61,607 nucleotides of DNA, taken from assembly GCA_041627895.1 (NCBI GenBank), contig JBFKQC010000014.1, positions 1-61,607 of the forward strand, written 5' to 3'. This stretch comes from JBFKQC01 sp041627895 (GTDB lineage: Bacteria; Pseudomonadota; Alphaproteobacteria; Rhodobacterales; Rhodobacteraceae). Below are positions 45,074-53,153 of the stretch, in pieces. The translations under genes and the position numbers were made by a program. Numbering within the stretch: position 1 is the stretch's first letter; every line of letters begins with the position of its first letter. The notes beneath the pieces were generated by a model that was not told the origin of the DNA, did no database searches, and worked only from the letters and a program-made list of their open reading frames with translations.

Positions 45074-45838
45074 ATGCAGATCGAAGTTCTGGACAAGGCA
45101 ATCGACCAGCGGCTGGTCGACGACCGGCTGGCGGCGCTGGCGGAACGGTATTCCCGCGCGGGGGGGCCGGTGATCCAGGTCCTGAACCTCGCCGGCGGCA
45201 AGGCCGACACCCTGATCGACCGGCTGCCCGAGGGGCTGCGCGACAACCTGGGCCGCGGCACCGAACAGGCACTGCGGATCGCGATGCGGGTCGCCGGCGG
45301 CTCGCGCGGGGTGATCGGCGATCAGCCGGGCTGGCTGACCACCGCGATCAGCACCGCGATGGGCGCCGCGGGCGGCTTCGGCGGCCTGCCGAGCGCGATG
45401 GCCGAATTGCCGGTGACGACGACGGTGCTGTTGCACGCGATCCAGGGCGTGGCGGCGGACCACGGCTTCGACCCGGCGGAACCCGGGGTGCAGTTCGACT
45501 GCATCCAGGTCTTCGCCGCCGCCGGACCGCTCGACCATGACGACGGCGCCGACCTGGGCTTCCTGACGACGCGGATGGTGGTGACCGGCCCGGCGCTGCA
45601 GGCGCTGATCGGCCGCGTCGCGCCGCGGCTGGCGACCGTGCTGGGCCAGAAGCTCGCCGCACAGACCGTGCCGGTGCTGGGCGCGGTGGCGGGCGCGGCG
45701 ACGAACTATGCCTATGCCAGCTATTACCGCGAGATGGCGCATGTGCATTTCGGGCTGAGACGCCTGGCGATCGACGCCGACCGCGACCATGGCGAGCTGG
45801 TCGAGGCGCTGCGGGGCCGGATCGTCAAGCCGCGCTGA
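45074..45838 (+). CDS. EcsC family protein
   Basis: 254 aa. Helix-rich with Gly/Ala motifs LTTAISTAMGAAGGFGGLP, MAELPVTTTVLLHAIQGVAAD and GAVAGAATNYAYASYYREMAHVHFGLR, the EcsC signature. Function unknown; EcsC was named from a Bacillus ABC operon. Start uncertain: ATGs at 45053 and 45035 are possible. Confidence 0.8.
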   Translation: MQIEVLDKAIDQRLVDDRLAALAERYSRAGGPVIQVLNLAGGKADTLIDRLPEGLRDNLGRGTEQALRIAMRVAGGSRGVIGDQPGWLTTAISTAMGAAGGFGGLPSAMAELPVTTTVLLHAIQGVAADHGFDPAEPGVQFDCIQVFAAAGPLDHDDGADLGFLTTRMVVTGPALQALIGRVAPRLATVLGQKLAAQTVPVLGAVAGAATNYAYASYYREMAHVHFGLRRLAIDADRDHGELVEALRGRIVKPR

Positions 45839-45871
45839 CGCCGGCCGCGGGCGGTCGACGGCTTCGGCGCC

Positions 45872-45949
45872 CCACGATCCCGCGGGATCGTGGCCACAGA
45901 TTTTCGCAGAAAATCTGCCCCCCTCCAGCCAGATTTGTCCAGAAATCTG
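45872..45949. terminator. three consecutive hairpins between convergent genes
   Basis: A 22-bp perfect palindrome (45872-45893), then CAGATTTTC-GCA-GAAAATCTG (45897-45917), then CAGATTT-GTCCAG-AAATCTG (45930-45949). The last two resemble each other. They lie between the EcsC stop and the ptsP stop and should stop transcription from both sides, but may also be a repeat element. Confidence 0.55.
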
Positions 45950-45961
45950 TCGCCCCGGGCG

Positions 45962-48205
45962 TCACGCCAGGCTGCGCAGATAGTCCAGCACCGCCGGCCG
46001 CACCGACTGGCTGCCGCTGGCGCGGGCCTCGTCGATCACCGCCCGCGCCTCGCCCAGGTCGACCCGGCGCAACAGGTTCTTGACCGGCCCGATCGAGGCC
46101 GGCCGCATCGACAGCGACCTGAGCCCGATGGCGGCGAAGCACATCGCCTCGATCGGCCGGCCGGCATCCTCGCCGCAGAAGCTCAGCCGCGTGCCGGCCT
46201 TGGCGCAGCGTTCGACGATGCGCTCGATGAACGTAAGATAGCTGACGTTCAGCGTGTCATAGCGCCGCCGCACGCGCTCGTTCTCGCGGTCGGCGGCGAA
46301 GAAGAACTGTTTCAGGTCGTTGCCGCCGATCGAGATGAAATCGGCCATCTCGAAGAACTGCCGCGGCGCGAAGGCCAGGCTCGGGGTCTCGAGCATGGCG
46401 CCGATCTCGACCGTCTCGGGCAGCGGGTGGCCCAGCGCCGCCTCGCGTTCCAGCTCGCGGTGCACGTGGTCGCGGCCCGCCTTGAACTCGTCGAACTGCG
46501 CCACGAAGGGGAACATCACCGTCAGCGGGCGTCCGTTGGCGGCGCGGATCAGCGCCTGCAGCTGCATCCGCATCACCCCGGGCTTGTCCAGGCCCACCCG
46601 GATCGCGCGCCAGCCCAGCGCCGGGTTCGGCTCGTCGGTGGGCTTCATGTAGGGCAGCACCTTGTCGGACCCGATGTCCAGCGTGCGGAACTGCACGCGC
46701 TTGCCCTTCGCGGCATCCAAGACGCGGGCATAGATCGCCACCAGTTCGGACCGTTTCGGCATCTGGTTGTGGATCAGGAACTGCAGCTCGGTCCGGAAAA
46801 GCCCGACGCCCTCGGCGCCCGAACTTTCGAGCGAGGGCAGATCCGCCATCAGCCCGGCGTTCATCTGCATCTCGACGACCGCGCCGTCGCGGGTCTCGGC
46901 CGGCTTGTCGCGCAGGCTGACGTAACGCTGCTGCGCTTCGGCCTGCATCGCCATCTTGTCGCGGAACGCGGTGACGACGCTGTCCTCGGGCCGCAGGTGC
47001 ACCAGGCCCTGTTCGCCGTCGACCATGATGTGATCGCCGTTCAGCGCCTCGGTGGTAATCCGCTCGGCGGGGATGATCAGCGGGATCGCCAGCGCCCGCG
47101 CCACGATCGCCGCATGGCTGCCGACCGAGCCCTCCTCAAGCACGATGCCGCGCAGCTTGCGGCCGTAATCCAGCAATTCGCCCGGGCCGATGTTGCGCGC
47201 GATCAGGATCGGGTCGGCGGGCAGTTCGGCCCCGGTCTCGCGGCCCTGGCCCGAGAGGATGCGCAGCAGCCGGTTCGACAGGTCGTCGAGATCGTGCAGC
47301 CGCTCGCGCAGGTAGGCGTCGGGCACCACCTGCATTCGCGCGCGCGCGGTGGATTGCTCTTTCTCCACCGCCGCCTCGGCCGAAAGGCCGCGGGCGATGT
47401 CCTCTTCCATCCGCTTCATCCAGCCGCGGGAATTGGCGAACATGCGGTAGGCTTCAAGCACGTCGCGCTGGTCCTTGTCGGCGGGGTTGACCCGGCTCAG
47501 CATCGCGTCGACGCCGACGCGCAACTGCTCGACCGCCTCGTTCAGCCGCGCGGTCTCGGCCTCGGGGTCGTCGGCCACCATGTTGGTGACGACGACGCGC
47601 GGCTCGTGCAGCCAGGCATGGCCTTCGGCGGTGCCCTCCTGCCCCGCCGCGCCGCGGATCATCACCGCGCGCTTGTGCGGTGCCGCCAGCGCCGCGCCCT
47701 CGCCGACGAAGGCGCCAAGCTCGGCCATCTCGGCCAGCACCATGGCGACGACTTCCAGCGCATAGACCTCGTCGTCGGAATAGCCGCGCTTTTCCTTGGA
47801 CTGAACCACCAGCACGCCCAGCGTCTCGCCCAGCCGCTGCACCGGCACGCCGAGGAACGCCGAATAGATCTCTTCGCCGGTCTCCGGCATGTAGCGGAAA
47901 CCCTTGGTCGACGGCGCGTCCTTGGTGTTGACCGGCTGGCCGGACCGGGCGACGCGGCCGACCAGCCCCTCGCCCACGCGCATCCGGGTCTGGTGCACCG
48001 CCTCGGGCTTCAGCCCCTCGGTCGCGCAAAGCTCCAGCGTCTCGGCGTCGCGGAACAGGTAGATCGAGCAGACCTCGGTGCCCATGCTGTCGGCGATCAG
48101 GTGGGTGATGCGGTCCAGCCGCGCCTGCGCCGGGCCCTCCTCGGCCAGCGTGTCGCGCAGTCGGCGCAGAAGCTTTCGGCTGTCGCTTTCGCTCGTCTCG
48201 ACCAT
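45962..48205 (-). CDS. ptsP: phosphoenolpyruvate phosphotransferase EI-Ntr
   Basis: 747 aa. N-terminal GAF domain (about 20-160, EVCSIYLFRD, GEGLVGRVARSG), linker, then PTS enzyme I: phospho-His domain with His364 in GSVGSHAAIVAR, and a PEP-binding TIM barrel (VGLFRTELQFL, GGNDLKQFFFAADREN, CGEDAGRP). Transfers phosphate from PEP to NPr, then EIIA-Ntr, linking nitrogen and potassium status. ATG at 48205 preferred over an in-frame TTG seven codons earlier. Confidence 0.95.
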   Translation of the reverse strand: MVETSESDSRKLLRRLRDTLAEEGPAQARLDRITHLIADSMGTEVCSIYLFRDAETLELCATEGLKPEAVHQTRMRVGEGLVGRVARSGQPVNTKDAPSTKGFRYMPETGEEIYSAFLGVPVQRLGETLGVLVVQSKEKRGYSDDEVYALEVVAMVLAEMAELGAFVGEGAALAAPHKRAVMIRGAAGQEGTAEGHAWLHEPRVVVTNMVADDPEAETARLNEAVEQLRVGVDAMLSRVNPADKDQRDVLEAYRMFANSRGWMKRMEEDIARGLSAEAAVEKEQSTARARMQVVPDAYLRERLHDLDDLSNRLLRILSGQGRETGAELPADPILIARNIGPGELLDYGRKLRGIVLEEGSVGSHAAIVARALAIPLIIPAERITTEALNGDHIMVDGEQGLVHLRPEDSVVTAFRDKMAMQAEAQQRYVSLRDKPAETRDGAVVEMQMNAGLMADLPSLESSGAEGVGLFRTELQFLIHNQMPKRSELVAIYARVLDAAKGKRVQFRTLDIGSDKVLPYMKPTDEPNPALGWRAIRVGLDKPGVMRMQLQALIRAANGRPLTVMFPFVAQFDEFKAGRDHVHRELEREAALGHPLPETVEIGAMLETPSLAFAPRQFFEMADFISIGGNDLKQFFFAADRENERVRRRYDTLNVSYLTFIERIVERCAKAGTRLSFCGEDAGRPIEAMCFAAIGLRSLSMRPASIGPVKNLLRRVDLGEARAVIDEARASGSQSVRPAVLDYLRSLA

Positions 48206-48354
48206 ACCGGCCCGTACTCTCCCCAATCCGGACCTGCGCGCCGGTTGACCTCTTTAGACCACATGGACCGGAATAGGGGAACGGGTTTCCGCCGGGCCCC
48301 GCCCTTCCGCGTCCGGGCCGCGGTCCTTCGGCGAAAAAACGGGCGGTTTGCGCC

Positions 48355-48729
48355 TCAGACGTGCCCGGCCCAGACCAGGTAGGCGATGAACAATCCCGCC
48401 ACGACCAGCAGGTTGAAGGCATTGACCGCCAGCGGGCCGAGGATGCGGTCCTTGCGGCGTTCGGCCGGGTCGATGCCCCTCAGCCAGCTTTCACAGCGCC
48501 CGAACGCCCGGTCCAGCGCGTCCGGGTCGGTCCGCCTCATCAGCTTGGGGTGTGCCGCCATGCGGCGCGCCTCGACCAGCCGTCCGGCCTCGCGCCGTAC
48601 CCAGCGCGGCAGGCGACGCCCGGCGCGGTTCAGCTTGGCCTCGAGCCCGTTGCCGCGCACGCCGAGACGTTCCTCGATCAGTGCCGCCAGCCGGTCGGCC
48701 CGGTCATCCAGCCTGTCCAAGACGTCCAT
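48355..48729 (-). CDS. small protein with a C-terminal membrane helix
   Basis: 124 aa. Charged, helix-forming N-terminal 95 residues (many Arg/Asp/Glu) followed by NLLVVAGLFIAYLVWAG as a single C-terminal membrane anchor. The start has a long G run as ribosome site. Function not recognised; tail-anchored topology likely. Confidence 0.72.
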   Translation of the reverse strand: MDVLDRLDDRADRLAALIEERLGVRGNGLEAKLNRAGRRLPRWVRREAGRLVEARRMAAHPKLMRRTDPDALDRAFGRCESWLRGIDPAERRKDRILGPLAVNAFNLLVVAGLFIAYLVWAGHV

Positions 48730-48813
48730 CGCTCCCCCCCCCCGGCAGCGGCAGCAGTCTAGCCCGGCCCGGCGGCTCTGGCCAGCGGCCAATTCCGGCG
48801 CTATTCAGCGGCC

Positions 48814-49590
48814 ATGCTGAACACCGTCCTTCACGGCGCCCCGACCGGCCGCCCGCCGCTGTTGATCGCGCACGGGCTGTTCGGTTCGGCGCGGAACTGG
48901 GGGGTGATCGCCAGGCGGCTGTCGGACACCCGGCAGGTGATCGCGGTCGACATGCGCAATCACGGCGCAAGCCCCTGGCACGACACCCACAGCTATCACG
49001 ATCTCGCCGCCGACCTGGCGCAGGTGATCGAGGCCCATGGCGGCGTCGCCGACGTGGTCGGCCACTCGATGGGCGGCAAGGCGGCGATGGCGCTGGCGCT
49101 GCTTTATCCGCGCCGCGTGGCGCGGCTGGTCGTGGCCGACATCGCGCCGGTGGCCTATGGCCACAGCCAGTCGCACCTGATCCACGCCATGCGCCGGGTC
49201 GATCTGGGGGCCATCGCGCAACGCTCGGACGCCGAACGCCAGCTGGCCGGGCACGTCGCCGAGCCACCGGTCCGCGCCTTCCTGCTGCAATCGCTGCACC
49301 TGGCCGAGCGGCGCTGGCGGCTGAACCTCGACGCGCTCGAGGCCGAGATGGAGGCGATCACCGGCTGGCCCGATCCCGACGCCGAGGCGCGCCACCTGAC
49401 GCTGTTCCTGTCGGGCGCCGACAGCGACTATGTCACGCCCGCCAGCCGGCCCGCGATCCGGCGGCACTTTCCGGTGGCGCGGTTCGCCAGGATCCCCGGC
49501 GCGGGCCACTGGCTGCACGCCGACAAGCCGCGCGAGTTCGAGGCCTCGGTGCGCGCCTTCCTCGACGCCCCCGCCCCCGGGTCCAGCTAG
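48814..49590 (+). CDS. alpha/beta hydrolase (YbfF-like esterase)
   Basis: 258 aa. HGLFGSARNWG forms the oxyanion loop, the nucleophile serine is in VVGHSMGGKAA, the acid is probably the Asp in LSGADSDYV, and the histidine is in IPGAGHWLHADKP. Matches YbfF-type acyl-CoA/short-chain esterases. Confidence 0.9.
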   Translation: MLNTVLHGAPTGRPPLLIAHGLFGSARNWGVIARRLSDTRQVIAVDMRNHGASPWHDTHSYHDLAADLAQVIEAHGGVADVVGHSMGGKAAMALALLYPRRVARLVVADIAPVAYGHSQSHLIHAMRRVDLGAIAQRSDAERQLAGHVAEPPVRAFLLQSLHLAERRWRLNLDALEAEMEAITGWPDPDAEARHLTLFLSGADSDYVTPASRPAIRRHFPVARFARIPGAGHWLHADKPREFEASVRAFLDAPAPGSS

Positions 49591-49660
49591 CGCGGGGCCG
49601 GTTCTTGCCTGGCATGCCGGCCCTGTGCTTAGCTCGGTCCGGCAAGGAAGGGAGGCCGCC

Positions 49661-50257
49661 ATGACGCGAAAACTGGCTTGCCTGGCATTCGGCGCGGTCC
49701 TCGCCGCCGGGGCCGCGGGGAGCACGGCGGCCCAGGAGGCCGTGTTCTGGAAATCCGTTGGCGACTGGGAAATCTCGATCGACACGACGATCCGGAACGG
49801 CTGTTACGCGGTGGCAAGCTGGACCGGCGGCACGGTCCTCAGGATCGGGCGGAATCCCGAGGCCGGCAATTTCTATATCCTGATCGGCAACGACGACTGG
49901 GCCTCGCTGCAGCCCGAACAGGATTACCAGATCGTCATCCAGTTCGGCAGCCGCCCGACCTGGGACGTCGCGGCGCGCGGGCTGCAATTCAACCCCGGCG
50001 AGATCGTCTATCTGCACGCCCAAAGCACGCAGATGGAGTTCATCCGCGAATTCCAGCGCGCGCTGAACATGCGGATTTCCTACCAGGGCAGCGAGATCGA
50101 CAACCTCAAGCTGACCGGCTCGCGCCGGGCCTGGGACGAGGTCGAGGCCTGCCAGCGCGACGTCGCCGCCCGCGGGGTCGGCAGCGGCGACGACCCCTTC
50201 GCCGGGTCGTCCGGCAGCCGCTCGGGCCGGAAATCCGAGGACCCGTTCGCGAACTGA
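49661..50257 (+). CDS. secreted protein of unknown function
   Basis: 198 aa with a signal peptide (GAAGSTAAQ). The mature part starts AVFWKSVGDWEISID and has two cysteines (NGCYAV, VEACQRD), then a Gly/Ser-rich disordered tail ending SEDPFAN. A strong AAGGGAGG site precedes the ATG. Invasion-associated-locus-B-like proteins begin in a similar way, but I cannot confirm that. Confidence 0.75.
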   Translation: MTRKLACLAFGAVLAAGAAGSTAAQEAVFWKSVGDWEISIDTTIRNGCYAVASWTGGTVLRIGRNPEAGNFYILIGNDDWASLQPEQDYQIVIQFGSRPTWDVAARGLQFNPGEIVYLHAQSTQMEFIREFQRALNMRISYQGSEIDNLKLTGSRRAWDEVEACQRDVAARGVGSGDDPFAGSSGSRSGRKSEDPFAN

Positions 50258-50292
50258 CCCGCCCCCGGGGCCCCGGCGCCGCAGCCCGCGGC

Positions 50293-50306
50293 TTGATCGG
50301 GGTCAA
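50293..50306. promoter_or_regulatory. FNR/FnrL box upstream of the cytochrome c gene
   Basis: TTGATCGGGGTCAA has both TTGA/TCAA halves with six bases between; it misses the perfect anaerobox by one base. It lies 59 bp before the cytochrome ATG. Confidence 0.6.
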
Positions 50307-50365
50307 GGCGGGGCGGCGCACGCGCCCTAGACTTGGCGCATCGGGCCTATCTGGGAGGTGACGCC

Positions 50366-50683
50366 ATGAGACGGATTCCGGCAATCCTTGTAACGGTTTG
50401 CGCGTTCTCCGCGCCGGCCTGGGCACAGGATGGCGACGCCGATCAGGGGCGGCTTCTGGCCGAAGAGCACTGCGCGCGCTGCCACGACATCGAGGATGGC
50501 GGCCCGATGAAGCAGTATCCGCCGAGCTTTGACGCGATCGCGCGGTTCCGCCCGGCCGACCAGATCCCCGGGCGGATCTGGTATCCGGCCTCGCACGGCG
50601 CGATGCCGCCGATGACAAACCTGTTGGATTCCAAACAGGTGGCGGATCTGACCGCCTATATCGTCTCGCTCGACGAGGGCTGA
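50366..50683 (+). CDS. small periplasmic c-type cytochrome
   Basis: 105 aa. Signal peptide ends SAPAWAQ; haem site CARCH at residues 36-40 (CxxCH); GAMPPM supplies the likely methionine axial ligand. Class I cytochrome c. GGGAGG precedes the start, and an FNR box lies upstream, so low-oxygen control is likely. Confidence 0.9.
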   Translation: MRRIPAILVTVCAFSAPAWAQDGDADQGRLLAEEHCARCHDIEDGGPMKQYPPSFDAIARFRPADQIPGRIWYPASHGAMPPMTNLLDSKQVADLTAYIVSLDEG

Positions 50684-50704
50684 CCGGCGGCGCATACCAT
50701 GTGT

Positions 50705-50736
50705 CGCAGAAACCCCACTATGTAGGGGTTTCTGCG
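50705..50736 (+). terminator. 12-bp hairpin after the cytochrome gene
   Basis: CGCAGAAACCCC pairs perfectly with GGGGTTTCTGCG around an 8-nt loop, 21 bp after the cytochrome stop. No T tract follows, so it may be a stabilising or Rho-linked 3' structure. Confidence 0.55.
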
Positions 50737-50827
50737 CGAGCGAATTGCGAGATGTGGTTGATCCACGGCGCGGCGCCGTGTATGTCCGCGGCACGGGTGC
50801 TACAGACGCGGATTGCATCACTGGCGA

Positions 50828-50857
50828 CGGGGTCCGGCCGAACGGGGGCGGACCCCG
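50828..50857 (+). terminator. 9-bp hairpin followed by TTT
   Basis: CGGGGTCCG (50828-50836) pairs with CGGACCCCG (50849-50857) and is followed by TTTCGCG. It could end a small RNA or the cytochrome transcript. Confidence 0.4.
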
Positions 50858-50900
50858 TTTCGCGTTTCGCGGGGGCGTAAGGGGCTGACCGGAAACGGAA

Positions 50901-50946
50901 AAGGCGCCAGGTGCTCAGACGCGGTCCGTGCATCTCCTGGCGCCTT
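50901..50946. repeat. 11-bp inverted repeat with 24-nt loop
   Basis: AAGGCGCCAGG (50901-50911) and CCTGGCGCCTT (50936-50946) are exact complements. The loop is 24 nt. Could be the stem of a structured RNA or a protein site. Confidence 0.5.
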
Positions 50947-51020
50947 CCCGGACAGGTCCGCCCGAAGGCCTTCCCGCCCAGTTGCTGCGGCCCTCACGGG
51001 CCGTTGCCGCCGCTGCGTAC

Positions 51021-51174
51021 CTTGCGGCCCGCCGCGACACCCTACAAGACCTTGCGGCCCCGTCGGGCTGCCGACCGAGATCTTGCGATCCCGCCCGGCC
51101 ACCGGCCCCTGCCTTGCGGCCTGATCCGGCTGCCAGGACCTGACCTTGCGGCCCGGCCATGGCGCGCATCGGCC
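51021..51174. repeat. tandem repeat, 30-31 bp period, CTTGCGGCC core
   Basis: CTTGCGGCCC or a one/two-base variant begins at 51021, 51051, 51082, 51113 and 51144. Spacings are 30, 31, 31 and 31 bp; the rest of each unit is G/C-rich and only loosely conserved. Three helical turns per unit would place all cores on one DNA face. Confidence 0.65.
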
Positions 51175-51400
51175 CTTTGATCCACCGCCTGTCCGCTTGC
51201 GCTCTGAGAGCCCGCGCGTTCAGGCGATTTCCCCTTGGTTTCAACGGCTTGGGACCCGGTCCGAAAACCGCTTCCCGCCCCGCATCCGCCCCGGGAGGCC
51301 TTTGCGGCTGCGCCGGTTCCGAGGAACCCTTGCAGCACGTGGACTGTCACAAACCGGGCTGGGCGGCGCAACAGAAAATCACGCCAACGTGAAAATTTCT

Positions 51401-51444
51401 TGGGGATAACTCTTTGGTTTTATTCGGGAAAACCCGGTGGATAA
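51401..51444. promoter_or_regulatory. two DnaA-box-like sites
   Basis: TGGGGATAA (51401-51409) and GGTGGATAA (51436-51444) each match TGTGGATAA at 8 of 9 positions, in the same orientation, 35 bp apart. Between and around them the sequence is unusually AT-rich for this genome. Confidence 0.4.
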
Positions 51445-51749
51445 CTCGGGACAACCGGGATTTTCGCAGGCCATGGCAGGGCTTGCTGCGCGTGCAAAGG
51501 CCGCCGGCGCGGGCGTGCCGCCTGCGGGCCGGTCCTCGGGCATTTGCAGGCTGATTCCAGCCCCGGAGGCCCGGCCGCGGGCCGAATCGGCGGTCAACGC
51601 CGGCGAATCCGGGGAATCGGCACGTCGGTATCACGTATGTATTCCGTCGGTATCGCGTCGGTGCGCCACGCCGCGCGGCCCGTGGTGAACAGGCCGCACG
51701 TTGCGGTCACGGTCCGTTTGGCGGCGGGGCCCGACGGCGCCCCGGCCGC

Positions 51750-51989
51750 TCAGAGGCCGAGGATCGCCTTGGCCTGGGCCAGCGCGTCGACCGAGGCCTG
51801 GTGGCTGCCCCCGCGGTGCAGCGCCTCGCCGTCGGCGCGCAGCTGCATCACCTCGGCGCGCTGGTCGTCGGTCAGCTCGGCCGTGGCGAGCGCGGCGTCG
51901 ATGGCGGCCATGTCCTGCGGGCACTGGAACGCGACGGCCGGCCCGGCGGCGAACGCGGCGAGCACGGCGGCGATGGCAAGCGGTCTCAT
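51750..51989 (-). CDS. small secreted protein
   Basis: 79 aa with a signal peptide (MRPLAIAAVLAAFAAGPAVA). The mature part starts FQCPQDMAAIDAALATAELTDDQ, with one cysteine and two helices, similar to small periplasmic proteins common in this family. GGGAGAGAGAG precedes the ATG. Function unknown. Confidence 0.73.
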   Translation of the reverse strand: MRPLAIAAVLAAFAAGPAVAFQCPQDMAAIDAALATAELTDDQRAEVMQLRADGEALHRGGSHQASVDALAQAKAILGL

Positions 51990-52172
51990 CTCTCTCTCCC
52001 TGTTGTCACGGGCACGGGGCGCCCGGCCGCAGAGTACCAGCGCGCGCGGAGTCCGGGCGATCACGATCCCGTGCAGGGGGGGCGGGGGTGGGGTGATGGA
52101 GCGGGGCTGGGTAATAGGCCGATTGGGGGTGGTGGGCAGGACTGCTTACCCTACGCTTGCTGAGGCGGCCGG

Positions 52173-52586
52173 TCACATCGCCAGGCCCGCCCGCAGAACC
52201 GCCAGCGCCAGGACCAGCCAGGCGGCCCAGGCGACGGTGAAGACCACGGTGCGGGCCATGAACTGCTTGACCCCGGCCAGGAAGACCGCGGCATGGGCCA
52301 GCCGCGCCCAGAAATAGATCGCCGCGCAGGCGGCGGTCAGCGCCGAGTGGACGTCCAGCAGATGGCCGACCAGAACCACCGCGGCGAAGGCCGAAAAGTT
52401 TTCCACCGCGTTCTTGTGCGCCCGGTCGGCGCGCCGCGCCCAGTCCTTCAAGGGGCTGGTGGGCAGGGTCACGTAGTCCTGCGGCTGCAGGACCCCGCGG
52501 GAGGCGACCTGGCCCAGAACCGCGGGTATCCACAGGACGCCGGTGAGGATGGCGGTGAAGAGGAGATAGGTGAGTTCGGGGGTCAT
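52173..52586 (-). CDS. MAPEG family membrane protein
   Basis: 137 aa, four helices. ENFSAFAAVVLVG matches the MAPEG motif, followed by IYFWARLAHAAVF. MAPEG proteins include glutathione transferases and related membrane enzymes. AAGGA sits before the ATG at 52586; an inverted repeat overlaps its promoter. Confidence 0.85.
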   Translation of the reverse strand: MTPELTYLLFTAILTGVLWIPAVLGQVASRGVLQPQDYVTLPTSPLKDWARRADRAHKNAVENFSAFAAVVLVGHLLDVHSALTAACAAIYFWARLAHAAVFLAGVKQFMARTVVFTVAWAAWLVLALAVLRAGLAM

Positions 52587-52597
52587 GGGGCGGGTCC

Positions 52598-52622
52598 TTA
52601 ATTTAACATATACGTAAATTAA
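52598..52622. promoter_or_regulatory. 8-bp inverted repeat, candidate operator of the MAPEG gene
   Basis: TTAATTTA (52598-52605) and TAAATTAA (52615-52622) are exact complements with a 9-bp spacer, in a conspicuous AT-rich island 12 bp from the MAPEG ATG. Could hold the -10 box and a repressor site. Confidence 0.45.
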
Positions 52623-52700
52623 TGGGCTGGGGGCGGTTTGTCCATGCCGCAGAATGGGTGACGTCACACCCCGTCAACCACGGTCGGGCACGGTCGCCGC

Positions 52701-52970
52701 ATGCCGAATTACCGCCGCCCGCCGATGACCGCGGCCCGCACCTTCTTCACCGTCGCCTTGGCCGCGCGCGGATCGTCGTTGCTGGTCGACGAGATCGCCC
52801 GGCTGCGCGCAGCGGTGCGGGCAACACGGGCCGAACGACCGTTCGGGATCGCGGCGTGGGTGGTGTTGCCGGACCATTTGCATTGCGTGTGGCAGATGCC
52901 GCCAGGCGACAGGGATTACCCAACCCGATGGGGCGCGATCAAGTCGCGGTTCACGCGAAGCCTGCGGGAC
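52701..52970 (+). pseudogene. truncated REP-associated tyrosine transposase (RAYT)
   Basis: About 90 codons of a Y1 (IS200-like) transposase: MPNYRRPP start, the HUH metal motif in VVLPDHLHCVW, and TRWGAIKSRF. The frame then runs into the REP palindromes and antisense lepA, so the half with the catalytic tyrosine is missing. RAYTs mobilise REP sequences, and two such palindromes abut the break. Confidence 0.75.
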
Positions 52971-52972
52971 GG

Positions 52973-53044
52973 GTGTAGGATGGGGTTCAACCCCACCGAG
53001 GCGGTGGCGTCGGGGCATGCGGTGGGGTGGAACCCCACCCTACG
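52973..53044. repeat. inverted pair of REP-like palindromes (BIME-like)
   Basis: Copy a (52973-52997) reads GTAGGATGGGGTTCAACCCC...; copy b (53021-53044), on the other strand, reads CGTAGGGTGGGGTTCCACC.... Each is a hairpin with TGGGGTT/AACCCCA arms and a GTAGG head. They lie head to tail in opposite orientation, next to the broken RAYT. Confidence 0.7.
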
Positions 53045-53144
53045 AATCCATTTTGAGCGCACTGATGAAAGCCGACTGCGGAATTTCGACTTTCCCGAAC
53101 TGGCGCGTCTTCTTCTTGCCGGCCTTCTGCCGGTCAAGCAACTT
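53040..53144 (-). pseudogene. remnant of a lepA 3' end
   Basis: Read on the minus strand it encodes KLLDRQKAGKKK, then TRQFGKVEIPQSAF, then ISALKMDS and a TAG stop. It matches the last 34 residues of the intact LepA at 31 positions, though the DNA has diverged. The stop codon is part of REP copy b. Confidence 0.85.
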
Positions 53145-53153
53145 CCCCGGCCC

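Larger units (their letters stand above)
50684..51749. other. 1.07-kb gene-free region with hairpins, repeats and origin-like sites
   Basis: No reading frame here is credible. From left to right it holds a 12-bp stem (50705-50736), a 7-bp stem (50764-50780), a 9-bp stem (50828-50857), an 11-bp stem (50901-50946), the 31-bp-period repeats (51021-51174), an AT-richer patch with two DnaA-box-like sequences (51390-51475), and four GANTC sites (51553-51618). Confidence 0.6.

Noticed and set aside
51021..51174. CRISPR array
   Set aside because: Core repeats are only about 10 bp, units are 31 bp, and there are no cas genes.
50684..51749. RNase P RNA, tmRNA or SRP RNA in the hairpin-rich gap
   Set aside because: ACAGAAA occurs once, but the GAGGAAAGTCC block of RNase P, the tmRNA ends and the GGAAGCAG loop of SRP RNA were not found.
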